From positions 62,001 to 126,000 of the forward strand of contig JAIMBT010000003.1 in NCBI GenBank assembly GCA_023511295.1: a DNA stretch of 64,000 nucleotides, in the 5' to 3' direction. How positions within the stretch are numbered: the first letter of the stretch is position 1; each line of letters begins with the position of its first letter. Positions 1-7,407 of this stretch are shown here, piece by piece. This stretch comes from Alicyclobacillus sp. (GTDB lineage: Bacteria; Bacillota; Bacilli; Alicyclobacillales; Alicyclobacillaceae). The notes under the pieces are model-generated. The model was not told the DNA's origin. It did not search any database and saw only the letters and a program-made list of their open reading frames with translations. The translations under genes and the position numbers were made by a program.

Positions 1-283
1 ACAGGTCATTCAGGTCAATACGCTCGCCCCCGTCGTGGCTGTCGTCATCGCTCTCGCCCGAGGCGTCCCCCTCGTCGCGCTCGTTGACGATGTCTACTCC
101 CAGCTCCGACAGCTGGTCGAAGAACTCATCGAGCTGGTCGGGGTCCAAGTCGAACTTCGTGAGCCGGTTGACAATCTCTGTATAGGTCAACGTGCCCCGT
201 TTCTTGCCCAGTGCGGCCAGGGCGGCCTTTTCTTCTTGAAGGGTCAGCCCGTCTTCGCGGGCCTCTTCGGTTACGTCTTTCAT
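1..283 (-). CDS. rpoD: RNA polymerase sigma factor RpoD (SigA), N-terminal part only
   Basis: This is the start of the housekeeping sigma factor; the rest lies beyond the left edge. The 94 visible codons encode the acidic region 1.1, ending in an Asp/Ser/Glu-rich linker typical of Gram-positive primary sigma factors. The ATG at 281-283 overlaps the dnaG stop codon in an ATGA arrangement. A strong ribosome binding site (AAGGAGG, 294-300) sits inside the end of dnaG. The dnaG-rpoD order is the conserved macromolecular synthesis operon of Bacillota. Only region 1.1 is visible, so the identification rests on the N-terminal sequence together with this context. Confidence 0.93.
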   Translation of the reverse strand, partial: MKDVTEEAREDGLTLQEEKAALAALGKKRGTLTYTEIVNRLTKFDLDPDQLDEFFDQLSELGVDIVNERDEGDASGESDDDSHDGGERIDLNDL

Positions 284-2133
284 TCTATCCCCGCCTCCTT
301 AATCCGACCTGCGTCGGTTTGCGACCTCGACGCCTGGACCGCACGTATCTGCTGCTGAAGCAGAGCGGCCAGCTGGCGCTGCTGATTCACTTGGTCGGCC
401 CGCCCCTCCACCTGAGCTTCCACCAACGCTGTCAACACCTCGCGATAGCGCCCCTCCAATTCGCGCAAACGCAGGGTCCGGATGCAGTCGAGGACCATCG
501 CCCGGTCTGCAACCGGAGCGTCGTCTCTCATTGCGAGGGACGACGCGTACGCACGGAGCGCCTCGTCCTCCAAGCGGTCGATGAAGCTGCCTGCGGAGGC
601 CTCTGGGTACTGCAAGCGAAACTCGTACAACAGCGCAAGGAGCGCCGTCTGCTCGGGGGTCGCCAAAGCCATCACGCCCATCTCTTCCAGCCAGGGTGCA
701 CAGGTTCCGTCCTGGAGGAGACTGCGCAGGATGTATTCTCCGGCCCGAACCTCCGCGGCGACCACCGGTGGAACGGGGGCACGCGGTCCTGTGACCTGTG
801 CCCGAGCTCGCAGGGCTCGCTTTTCGACGCCCTGCGCGAGCAGCCGGTACTCTTGGTGCAAGGCCTCCGGGGCCACGTGGAACTCCTCAGCCAAACGCCG
901 GACTTCCGTGTCCCGCTCGATGGGCGTTGCTCGCTCGGCCAGCAGTCGTAGCACCGAACGGAGGTACGCCGTCCGACCGGCAGAACTCTCAAGCTGCGCC
1001 TCAGCCCGCAGGGATTGAATCAGAAACTGAACCGCCGTGACGGTCTGTGACTCCAGGTGGCGGCGAAACGCCTCCGCTCCCTTTCGCCGGATGAAATCAT
1101 CGGGGTCCATGCCGTCGGGAAAAACTGCGACGCGGCAATCGACGGCACCCTGCCGAGTCAGGTCCACAACGCGTCGCGTCGCCTTTTGACCCGCTGCATC
1201 CCCGTCATACGCCACCACAATTCGGTCTGTGTAGCGTTTGAGCGCCGCCATGTGTTCCTCGGTCAGGGCTGTGCCCATGCTGGCAACGGCGTTGGTGACT
1301 CCGGCCTGCCACGCAGACAGCACATCCATATAGCCCTCCAGGAGTACCGCATGCCCGGATTGACGGATCCCCCGCCGCGCACGGTTCAGGTTGAAGAGCA
1401 GGCGCCCTTTGTGAAACAGAGCCGACTCCGGCGAATTCAGGTACTTCACCTTCGCGTCGACGTCGAGTGCGCGGCCACCGAACCCCACAACCTGGCCTCT
1501 GTGGTCACAGATGGGAATCATCACGCGGTTCCGGAAGCGGTCGACGACGCGGGAGCCCACCGCAACCGCCAGTCCACAGTCGACCAACAGGTCGGGTGCG
1601 TACCCTCGCTTGCCGAGAAACTCGACCAGCCTCCGTTCCGCTGGCGGCGCATACCCGAGACGGAACTCGGCGATGGTCTCTCGCCGCAGACCGCGGTCCT
1701 CCAGATAGGTTAGGGCTTGCACACCGGCCGACGCATTCATTAAAATATATCCATAAAATTTCGCAGCCAATTCGTGTGCATTCCGCATCCGGACCAAGCG
1801 GTCGTCCGCGTTCGCCGCAGCTTCTCGCCCGCGCAGCGTCTCCGGTAACGGCAGATGGACCCGTTCGGCGAGCCGAACGACAGCCTCGGCAAATGTCAGG
1901 CCTTCGATGTCCATGACAAAGCGAATGACCGTGCCACCCGCACCGCATCCGAAACAGTGATAGAGACCCCTATCCTGCGATACGGTGAAGGATGGCGTTC
2001 GCTCGTTGTGAAACGGACAGAGCCCGACATAACCCCGACCCGACCGCCGGAGTGGAACGTATTCGCCAACCACTTCCACAATGTCGACGCTTCGTTGAAC
2101 CGTTTCGACAAAGTCCTGTGGTATTCGCCACAT
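280..2133 (-). CDS. dnaG: DNA primase DnaG
   Basis: The enzyme makes RNA primers for replication and works with the replicative helicase. The 617-residue protein has the CHC2 zinc-binding site at the N-terminus (Cys39, His42, Cys60, Cys63). A TOPRIM catalytic domain follows, recognisable by the LLEGYMDVLSA segment near residue 265 and the AYDGDAAG motif beyond residue 300. The C-terminal third is the helicase-binding domain. The length is normal for Bacilli. It overlaps rpoD downstream. Upstream lies a 469-bp gap with a SigH-like promoter about 90 bp before the start codon. Confidence 0.98.
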   Translation of the reverse strand: MWRIPQDFVETVQRSVDIVEVVGEYVPLRRSGRGYVGLCPFHNERTPSFTVSQDRGLYHCFGCGAGGTVIRFVMDIEGLTFAEAVVRLAERVHLPLPETLRGREAAANADDRLVRMRNAHELAAKFYGYILMNASAGVQALTYLEDRGLRRETIAEFRLGYAPPAERRLVEFLGKRGYAPDLLVDCGLAVAVGSRVVDRFRNRVMIPICDHRGQVVGFGGRALDVDAKVKYLNSPESALFHKGRLLFNLNRARRGIRQSGHAVLLEGYMDVLSAWQAGVTNAVASMGTALTEEHMAALKRYTDRIVVAYDGDAAGQKATRRVVDLTRQGAVDCRVAVFPDGMDPDDFIRRKGAEAFRRHLESQTVTAVQFLIQSLRAEAQLESSAGRTAYLRSVLRLLAERATPIERDTEVRRLAEEFHVAPEALHQEYRLLAQGVEKRALRARAQVTGPRAPVPPVVAAEVRAGEYILRSLLQDGTCAPWLEEMGVMALATPEQTALLALLYEFRLQYPEASAGSFIDRLEDEALRAYASSLAMRDDAPVADRAMVLDCIRTLRLRELEGRYREVLTALVEAQVEGRADQVNQQRQLAALLQQQIRAVQASRSQTDAGRIKEAGIE

Positions 2134-2602
2134 CCCATCACCTTCTACCCAAATGGACAGTGGAACTGCACTGGGATGCCGTCGAAGGACGGGTCGCGTA
2201 TTCCACGATGTATAAACACTATTCTACAAGAAAATGTACTTTCCTCCTCTGGTCCGAAATTTGGCGCGGAGGAGCGAGCCGCATCAGGCGTCCGCAGAGC
2301 GGTGCGTCCAACCGGCCACCGGTCCGGCGCAAAGCACGCGGGTCCGCACACCCGCGTTGCATCACTTGAAACAACCTCTAGTATCGACGCGCACAGGCAG
2401 AATTATCCTCGCCCTGTCAACCGCAACGCATGCCTGCACTTCATCTTATGGAGCCGGGAGATCCCTTATGATGTACAGATTATCATGGTCGCCCTTTACG
2501 CCGCTTCCAGAAATCCTGCGTAAAAGCCCACGTGGCACCGCAAGGTAGAGCGACTCGGTACGCGCGCGTCCAAGCGTCCCACGATGTTCGCCGTGTGCAG
2601 TG
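2134..2602. other. 469-bp intergenic region between ppsR and dnaG
   Basis: I find no convincing coding sequence here. On the minus strand the right half contains a TTGACA-like element near 2410-2420 without a well-spaced -10. The left half contains the SigH-like promoter listed separately. Short open frames in this stretch lack ribosome binding sites and recognisable sequence. It probably holds the main promoters of dnaG-rpoD. Confidence 0.6.
2221..2247 (-). promoter_or_regulatory. SigH-like promoter upstream of dnaG-rpoD
   Basis: Read on the minus strand, GGAGGAAAG (2239-2247) and GTAGAAT (2221-2227) are separated by exactly 11 bp. The SigH consensus is RnAGGAwwW, 11-12 bp, RnnGAAT; the first box fits at 8 of 9 positions and the second fits fully. 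It sits about 90 bp before the dnaG start. In B. subtilis the rpoD operon is known to have a SigH promoter, so the site makes sense. The assignment is by sequence only. Confidence 0.6.
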
Positions 2603-3460
2603 TTAAAGCAAGCGGTCGAGCGGGAACCGAATCCCGGCGGCTCGGGCGGTTTTGCCCATCCGCTCCAACACCAGGCCCGCGGTCTCCTCCACCGCTCGGT
2701 CGCTGACGTCGATACGGTAACACCCGAGGCGGTCGAAGATGCCGTTCGCGTACGCGAGCTCCTTCTCAATCCGCTCCTGGCTCGCATACGTCGCCTGACT
2801 GCTCAGTCCGAGCGCCTTCAGTCGCTCCACCCGAATCGTCGTCAACTTGTCCGGGCGGATGGTGAGACCGATGATACAATCCCGGTGCACACTTCGAAAC
2901 AACGGCTCGGGCGGCTGCACCTCCGGAACCAGCGGCACGTTGGCGACCCGGATGCCGCGGTGCGCGAGATACATGGACAAGGGCGTTTTCGACGTACGCG
3001 AAACGCCGAGCAAGACCAGGTCAGCCCGCTCGAGTCCGCGCGGGTCGCGTCCATCGTCGTATTTCACCGCAAACTCAATCGCCTCCACTCGCCGGAAGTA
3101 ATCCGCGTCCAACTGGTGCACCAACCCAGCCTTGTGCTGAGGCCGCTCACCGAGCACCCGTTCGAACGCGCTGAGAACGGGCCCCATGATGTCGACCGCC
3201 GCGACGCCCGCGCGGTTTGCGGCTTGGACCAAGTGCTCGCGCAGCTCTGGAACTACCACCGTGAACGCGATGATGCCGTCGTCTTCCGCCGCACTCGCCA
3301 CCGTTTCGTCAATCACAGCGACGTCCTGGACGTGGGACACCCGCCGCAGCTCCACACGGCCCGGCTCAAACTGACTCGCTGCCGCCCGCACGACGAACTC
3401 GGCTGTCTCGCCGACGGAATCCGACACAATATAAACGACCAATCCCCTCGTTTTCGCCAC
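2603..3460 (-). CDS. ppsR: Pyruvate, phosphate dikinase regulatory protein (DUF299 kinase/phosphorylase)
   Basis: This bifunctional ADP-dependent kinase and Pi-dependent phosphorylase switches pyruvate phosphate dikinase, or PEP synthetase, off and on by phosphorylating a threonine. The 285-residue protein has the family P-loop-like motif GVSRTSKTP at residues 152-160 and the N-terminal VSDSVGETAE segment. It starts with GTG preceded by GGGGGGAG. It follows ccpN, its partner in gluconeogenic control in B. subtilis (YqfL with CcpN), with a 45-bp gap. Which target enzyme it modifies cannot be told from this window. Confidence 0.95.
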   Translation of the reverse strand: MAKTRGLVVYIVSDSVGETAEFVVRAAASQFEPGRVELRRVSHVQDVAVIDETVASAAEDDGIIAFTVVVPELREHLVQAANRAGVAAVDIMGPVLSAFERVLGERPQHKAGLVHQLDADYFRRVEAIEFAVKYDDGRDPRGLERADLVLLGVSRTSKTPLSMYLAHRGIRVANVPLVPEVQPPEPLFRSVHRDCIIGLTIRPDKLTTIRVERLKALGLSSQATYASQERIEKELAYANGIFDRLGCYRIDVSDRAVEETAGLVLERMGKTARAAGIRFPLDRLL

Positions 3461-3505
3461 CTGGCTCCCCCCTGATGCCGTCGACGTGCTCGCCGATGCC
3501 GCTGG

Positions 3506-4144
3506 TCAGATTTCCAAATACTGTCCCAGCTCAACAAACGCCCGGACAATGGTCGTCTTACTCACGCGCCCGACGACCACCCAGCCTTTGGCTGCCGTAT
3601 CTTTGACCACTGGCAACGAGTCGATTTGATGCTGGACCATCAACGTGGCCGCTTCGTAAAGAGACTGTTCGGGTCGAATCACAATCACGTTCGGCAGGCG
3701 CGTCATCGCCAAGTTGACCGGAATCTGGTGGATATCGCCGCCCCCAATCGCGACTTTCAGCAGGTCCTTGCGCGACACCACGCCTTGCAGAAAGCCGTCG
3801 CGCACCGCCACCAGCGTGCCCACGTCCTCCATAAACAGGCTGACAATCGCGTCGTAGATGGACGCCGTTTCCTCTATCACCACCGGGACCGACTGGTAGT
3901 CTGCGACCTTCATGCGCCGCAAGGTGTCTCCGAACAGATCTGCGTTCTTCTTTCCGCTGTAGTAGTACCCCACGCGCGGGCGCGCCTCGAGGAACCCTGC
4001 CATCGTCAAGATCGACAGGTCCGGACGCAAGGTCGCCCGCGTCAAGCCGAGCCGTTCGGCAATCTGCTCTCCTGTGATAGGACCGTTGCGCTTGACGATC
4101 TCAATGATGGTTTCCTGGCGTTTGGTCAGATCGATCCGAACCAC
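3506..4144 (-). CDS. ccpN: Gluconeogenesis repressor CcpN (HTH plus CBS domains)
   Basis: CcpN represses gluconeogenic genes such as gapB and pckA. The protein has an N-terminal winged helix (TKRQETIIEIVKRNGPITGE onward) followed by two CBS domains that sense nucleotides. I chose the GTG at 4142-4144 because it gives 212 residues, the length of B. subtilis CcpN, and because family similarity begins at IDLTKRQ. The frame stays open to a TTG at 4190-4192 that overlaps the recO stop codon, and a second GTG lies at 4160-4162, so the true start is unsettled. It forms an operon with ppsR. Confidence 0.93.
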   Translation of the reverse strand: MVRIDLTKRQETIIEIVKRNGPITGEQIAERLGLTRATLRPDLSILTMAGFLEARPRVGYYYSGKKNADLFGDTLRRMKVADYQSVPVVIEETASIYDAIVSLFMEDVGTLVAVRDGFLQGVVSRKDLLKVAIGGGDIHQIPVNLAMTRLPNVIVIRPEQSLYEAATLMVQHQIDSLPVVKDTAAKGWVVVGRVSKTTIVRAFVELGQYLEI

Positions 4145-4188
4145 CCCCTGCCGCTTCGGCACGATGGCGAGATGTTGAGTTGAGTATA

Positions 4189-4983
4189 TCAAGACCCGCC
4201 GTCGGTATCTATGTCGAACAGCGCCTCCATCCGGTCTACAAAATCGCGAGATTTTGTGGAGAGGCCACCGAAGTCACGCAGTTGGATGCGCAGCACGGTG
4301 GCAACTTGCGAGAGCGTCTCGCCACGCAACTGAACCGCCCCGATTTTCTCCCACGGCACAGCGGCAAATTGATAGAGAACAGACGGAACCGCCCGCGCGA
4401 CCCGGACTGCGTCCGTCCAGCCGAATCTGCTCTGCTCAGCAGCGGCCGCGCATTCGCCGCAGACCATCCCACCGAGGCGCGGCACGTACACCGGGCGACT
4501 CGCCAGACGGGCGCCGCACTGCACGCAATGCTGCCAGTCGGGGCTTGCACCGATGAGGCGCAGCACCTTCGCCTCCCAGATCCGCGCGACCACGGCCGGG
4601 GGTTCGGATGAACGGGACAGGCGTGCCAGCGCGTCGCGAAACCATTCGAACACCACTCGACTGCCCCCGGGCCGCTCTTCGCTGCAGGCTGCGACCAACT
4701 CACAAAAATAGGCGGCATACGCCGCCAAGTCGATCCGCTCCCGAAGCGGACGGTGCGCGTCCACGAGCTCGAGTTGCGAGAGGTTCCCCATCCCACGCCC
4801 CTGCGAAATAGTGTAGATCCCGTGTACGCACAACTGCACGCCGCCGGCCAATCGGCTCTGGGGTCGCTTGGCGCCGCGCGCCATCGCAGCCACCGTCCCC
4901 TGCGGGGTCAACAGGGTGACAATCACGTGGGACTCCCCGTATGAAACCGTCCGTATCACAATCGCTTCCGTGTTGTACAGCAA
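4189..4983 (-). CDS. recO: DNA repair protein RecO
   Basis: RecO mediates RecA loading onto SSB-coated single-stranded DNA in the RecFOR pathway. The 264-residue protein starts with an OB-fold segment (EAIVIRTVSYGESHVIVTLL), followed by the helical domain and a zinc-binding pair of motifs, CVQC and CGEC, between about residues 150 and 180. The start is TTG with a purine-rich GGGGAGTGGGGA upstream. It lies between yqzL and ccpN, the expected order, although the glyQS genes that follow recO in B. subtilis are absent here. Confidence 0.96.
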   Translation of the reverse strand: MLYNTEAIVIRTVSYGESHVIVTLLTPQGTVAAMARGAKRPQSRLAGGVQLCVHGIYTISQGRGMGNLSQLELVDAHRPLRERIDLAAYAAYFCELVAACSEERPGGSRVVFEWFRDALARLSRSSEPPAVVARIWEAKVLRLIGASPDWQHCVQCGARLASRPVYVPRLGGMVCGECAAAAEQSRFGWTDAVRVARAVPSVLYQFAAVPWEKIGAVQLRGETLSQVATVLRIQLRDFGGLSTKSRDFVDRMEALFDIDTDGGS

Positions 4984-5078
4984 CCCGTTTCCCCACTCCC
5001 CTGCCAGGCGCCGGTCCCACCGCCTGTGCCGTCGCCGAGCACACGCGACTCACACGGCACAGCGCTCGTCGCCTCCTG

Positions 5079-5222
5079 TTACGGGACCGAATCTGGCTGC
5101 ACCGGCTCCGCCTCTGCCTCTTCCCGTGGCTCGGCCTGTAACAGCTCCTCGTGCCGCTTGTATAACAGATACGCCTGAATATCGCCGGTCATCGTGAAGT
5201 ACCGCCAAGAAAACTCCCGCAC
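5079..5222 (-). CDS. yqzL: YqzL family small protein
   Basis: This is a 47-residue protein of unknown function belonging to the YqzL family, which sits between era and recO in many Bacilli. The sequence begins (V/M)REFSWRYFTMTGDIQAYLLY, where the aromatic FSW, the TGDI turn and the AYLLY stretch are the family pattern. It ends in an acidic, proline-containing tail. I chose the GTG at 5222 because the AAGGGGG ribosome binding site is 9 nt upstream. An in-frame ATG three codons earlier (5229-5231) directly abuts that site. The length equals that of B. subtilis YqzL. Confidence 0.85.
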   Translation of the reverse strand: MREFSWRYFTMTGDIQAYLLYKRHEELLQAEPREEAEAEPVQPDSVP

Positions 5223-5356
5223 CGAAATCATCCCCCTTGTAAAGAAGAATTACCTTCCGTTGCGAAGTTCCTCTTGCCCCAAGCCGCAGTCGCCGCCGTC
5301 ACTAGGTAGCGTTCCGCAGCCGAGGGATGGCGATACGATGAAGAACCTGGTACGGG

Positions 5357-6271
5357 TTAGGACCGGTCTTCGCGAAAGCCAAACCGGTACAACGCGCTCG
5401 GGTCGTTCCGCCAGTCCTTCTTGACCTTGACCCACAGTTCCAGGTACACCTTGTTGCCGAGCAACGCTTCCAGCTCCTGTCGAGCCAACTGTCCGACCCG
5501 CTTCAGCATCGCCCCTCGCTTTCCAATCAAGATGCCCTTCTGGCTGTCGCGCTCCGTGTAGATGATGGCATGCGCGTAGAGGACCCCGGACGGCTCGCGT
5601 TCTTCCAACTGTTCGATGTCCACCATCACCGAGTGTGGGACCTCTTCTCTCGTCAGGTGCAGAACCTTCTCCCGGATGGTCTCCGCAATGAGGAAGCGTT
5701 CCGGGTGGTCGGTGACCATCCCCTCGGGGTAGTACTGCGGCCCCTCGGGCAGATACTGCGCCAATACCTCGCGCAACACGGTGACCTGTGTGCCTTCTTT
5801 CGCCGAGACCGGAACCATCTCCGAAAATGGATAGCGTTGGCGGAGCGCATCCATTGCAACAAGAACGGCAGGCTTGGCCACCGCATCCACCTTGTTGATG
5901 ACGCAGACCACGGGCGTCTCGACGCGTTGGAGCCGCTCGAGGATCGGTTGGTCACCGGGATCGTTCGGCTCTGTCGCATCGCACACCCAGGCAATCACGT
6001 CCACCTCCCGCAGCGTCCGCTCGGCGGTCTCTACCATGAACTCGCCCAACCGGTGGCGCGGCCGGTGGATGCCCGGCGTGTCGATAAACACCATTTGGGC
6101 GGCATCTGTGGTCAAAACGCCGCGAATCTGGTTGCGCGTCGTCTGCGGACGGTTGGACATGATGGCAATCTTCTGCCCGACCAGCGCGTTCAGCAACGTC
6201 GACTTCCCTACGTTGGGTCGGCCAATCAAGGCGACAAATCCCGAGTGGTATGTGCGGTCAGCGTCCGTCAT
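5357..6271 (-). CDS. era: GTPase Era
   Basis: Era is an essential GTPase that binds the 3' end of 16S rRNA and checks 30S assembly. With the ATG at 6269-6271 it has 304 residues. Motifs visible are G1 GRPNVGKS (17-24), G3 DTPG (64-67), G4 NKVD (126-129) and a SAKEGT G5. A C-terminal KH domain carries the GKRGAMLKRVG signature. The start is set by AGGAGG eight bases upstream; the frame stays open further but without a ribosome binding site. It overlaps the end of dgkA by 14 bp. Confidence 0.98.
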   Translation of the reverse strand: MTDADRTYHSGFVALIGRPNVGKSTLLNALVGQKIAIMSNRPQTTRNQIRGVLTTDAAQMVFIDTPGIHRPRHRLGEFMVETAERTLREVDVIAWVCDATEPNDPGDQPILERLQRVETPVVCVINKVDAVAKPAVLVAMDALRQRYPFSEMVPVSAKEGTQVTVLREVLAQYLPEGPQYYPEGMVTDHPERFLIAETIREKVLHLTREEVPHSVMVDIEQLEEREPSGVLYAHAIIYTERDSQKGILIGKRGAMLKRVGQLARQELEALLGNKVYLELWVKVKKDWRNDPSALYRFGFREDRS

Positions 6272-6905
6272 GCGTGTTCCTCCTGTCCCTGTCCGGCGGC
6301 ACATCCGCCGCCCGTTCGCGCCTGGTTCGGCTGTCCTCGTTCGCCCGGCTGCGGCCCCGACGACAGCTCTGAACGACCCACGCCACCAATGCAGCGAGCG
6401 CGAGACTGCTTTCCACGGCTCCTATCGGATGCACACTCGTCCAGAGGTTCCAGCGCCACGGCAGTGTGGCGACCAGCATCGAGATTCCAAACGCCGCCGC
6501 ACCGAAGCTGGACAACAGCACAGCCCCTGCCGCAGCGTCCTTGGCCAACCGGGCGAGTTCGTGGTACGTCCGTCCCGCCACAAGGTCCACGGCGTGTTCC
6601 ACCGCAGTGTTCAACAGCTCGAACGCCATCACGAGTGCACACACGCCGACCGTCGCCGACACCCAGCCGACGGCGGGCCGCACCACCAAGCACCAACACA
6701 ATATGGCCATCGCACCTGCCCACTGAATCTGCAGGTTGCGCTGGCGCGGCAAGCTCTCCCGCAGCCCGCTCCCGGCAAAGCGGAACGCGTGACCGATACT
6801 CTGTCGCCAGTAGGTTTCGCCAGGCGTTCCTTCCGCAAACGGACCCGTCCGGTCCGTGGCTGGTCGGTCTTCGTTCGGTGCGGCCGGCGGATGCCCGTCC
6901 ACCAT
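6258..6905 (-). CDS. dgkA: Diacylglycerol/undecaprenol kinase family protein
   Basis: This integral membrane kinase phosphorylates diacylglycerol or, in Gram-positive bacteria, undecaprenol, to recycle the cell-wall lipid carrier. The family signature ELLNTAVEHAVDL, with catalytic Glu and metal-binding residues, is followed by a third membrane segment (GAAAFGISMLVATL). At 215 residues it is longer than the usual 120-130. It has about 33 extra hydrophilic residues in front and about 65 behind, including a possible fourth membrane helix (SSLALAALVAWVV) and a basic tail. Position between ybeY and era is conserved; the cdd gene found there in B. subtilis is missing. Confidence 0.93.
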   Translation of the reverse strand: MVDGHPPAAPNEDRPATDRTGPFAEGTPGETYWRQSIGHAFRFAGSGLRESLPRQRNLQIQWAGAMAILCWCLVVRPAVGWVSATVGVCALVMAFELLNTAVEHAVDLVAGRTYHELARLAKDAAAGAVLLSSFGAAAFGISMLVATLPWRWNLWTSVHPIGAVESSLALAALVAWVVQSCRRGRSRANEDSRTRRERAADVPPDRDRRNTHDGR

Positions 6906-6936
6906 GGCGCGGCCCCCTCATCGCGGCGCAGCGGCT

Positions 6937-7407
6937 TCAGTCCCGCCGCAGCCCCAGGTCTGTCAGCACCGCCTCTTGCAAGCGCGTCATCTCGGCCTCC
7001 TCGGCCTCGGTCTGATGGTCGTAACCCAGCAGGTGCAGCATCCCGTGAACGAGCAAGAACCCGACTTCGCGCTGCAGCGAGTGGCCGTACTCAGCCGCCT
7101 GCCGAACCGCCGTCGGCACGCTGACGACGATGTCGCCGAGCGGTTCTGGCTGGTCCGGCACATCGGCCTGTGCTCCACCTTCGCGCAGCGGAAACGACAA
7201 CACGTCCGTTGGCCGGTCCACCTGGCGGTACGTTCGATTCAGATCATGAATCTCCTCGTCTGACACCAAAGACACCGAAACCTCGCCGGAGACGCCGAGC
7301 TGTCGCCCGGCCGCCATGAGGACACGCGTGCAAAAGGCTTCGTCGATCCCGCTGCCGGCCGGAACCTCGGTCCGTACATCCACATCCACTGCCATCTGTT
7401 CGTTCAC
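6937..7407 (-). CDS. ybeY: Endoribonuclease YbeY (16S rRNA maturation)
   Basis: YbeY is a zinc-dependent single-strand endoribonuclease involved in 16S rRNA 3' end maturation and ribosome quality control. The 156-residue protein contains the metal-binding signature HGMLHLLGYDH with His121, His125 and His131. The GTG start overlaps the pgpH stop codon (GTGA), implying translational coupling. The order phoH-ybeY-dgkA-era is the standard one in Bacilli, here with pgpH between phoH and ybeY as in B. subtilis. Confidence 0.97.
   Translation of the reverse strand: MNEQMAVDVDVRTEVPAGSGIDEAFCTRVLMAAGRQLGVSGEVSVSLVSDEEIHDLNRTYRQVDRPTDVLSFPLREGGAQADVPDQPEPLGDIVVSVPTAVRQAAEYGHSLQREVGFLLVHGMLHLLGYDHQTEAEEAEMTRLQEAVLTDLGLRRD

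Noticed and set aside
2603-3460. Expectation of glyQS between recO and ccpN, and spoIIP between gpr and lepA
   Set aside because: Neither is present in this window; this may reflect gene relocation and is not evidence of loss from the genome.
5570-7015. A 481-codon open frame on the plus strand
   Set aside because: It runs antisense across three real genes (era, dgkA, ybeY).
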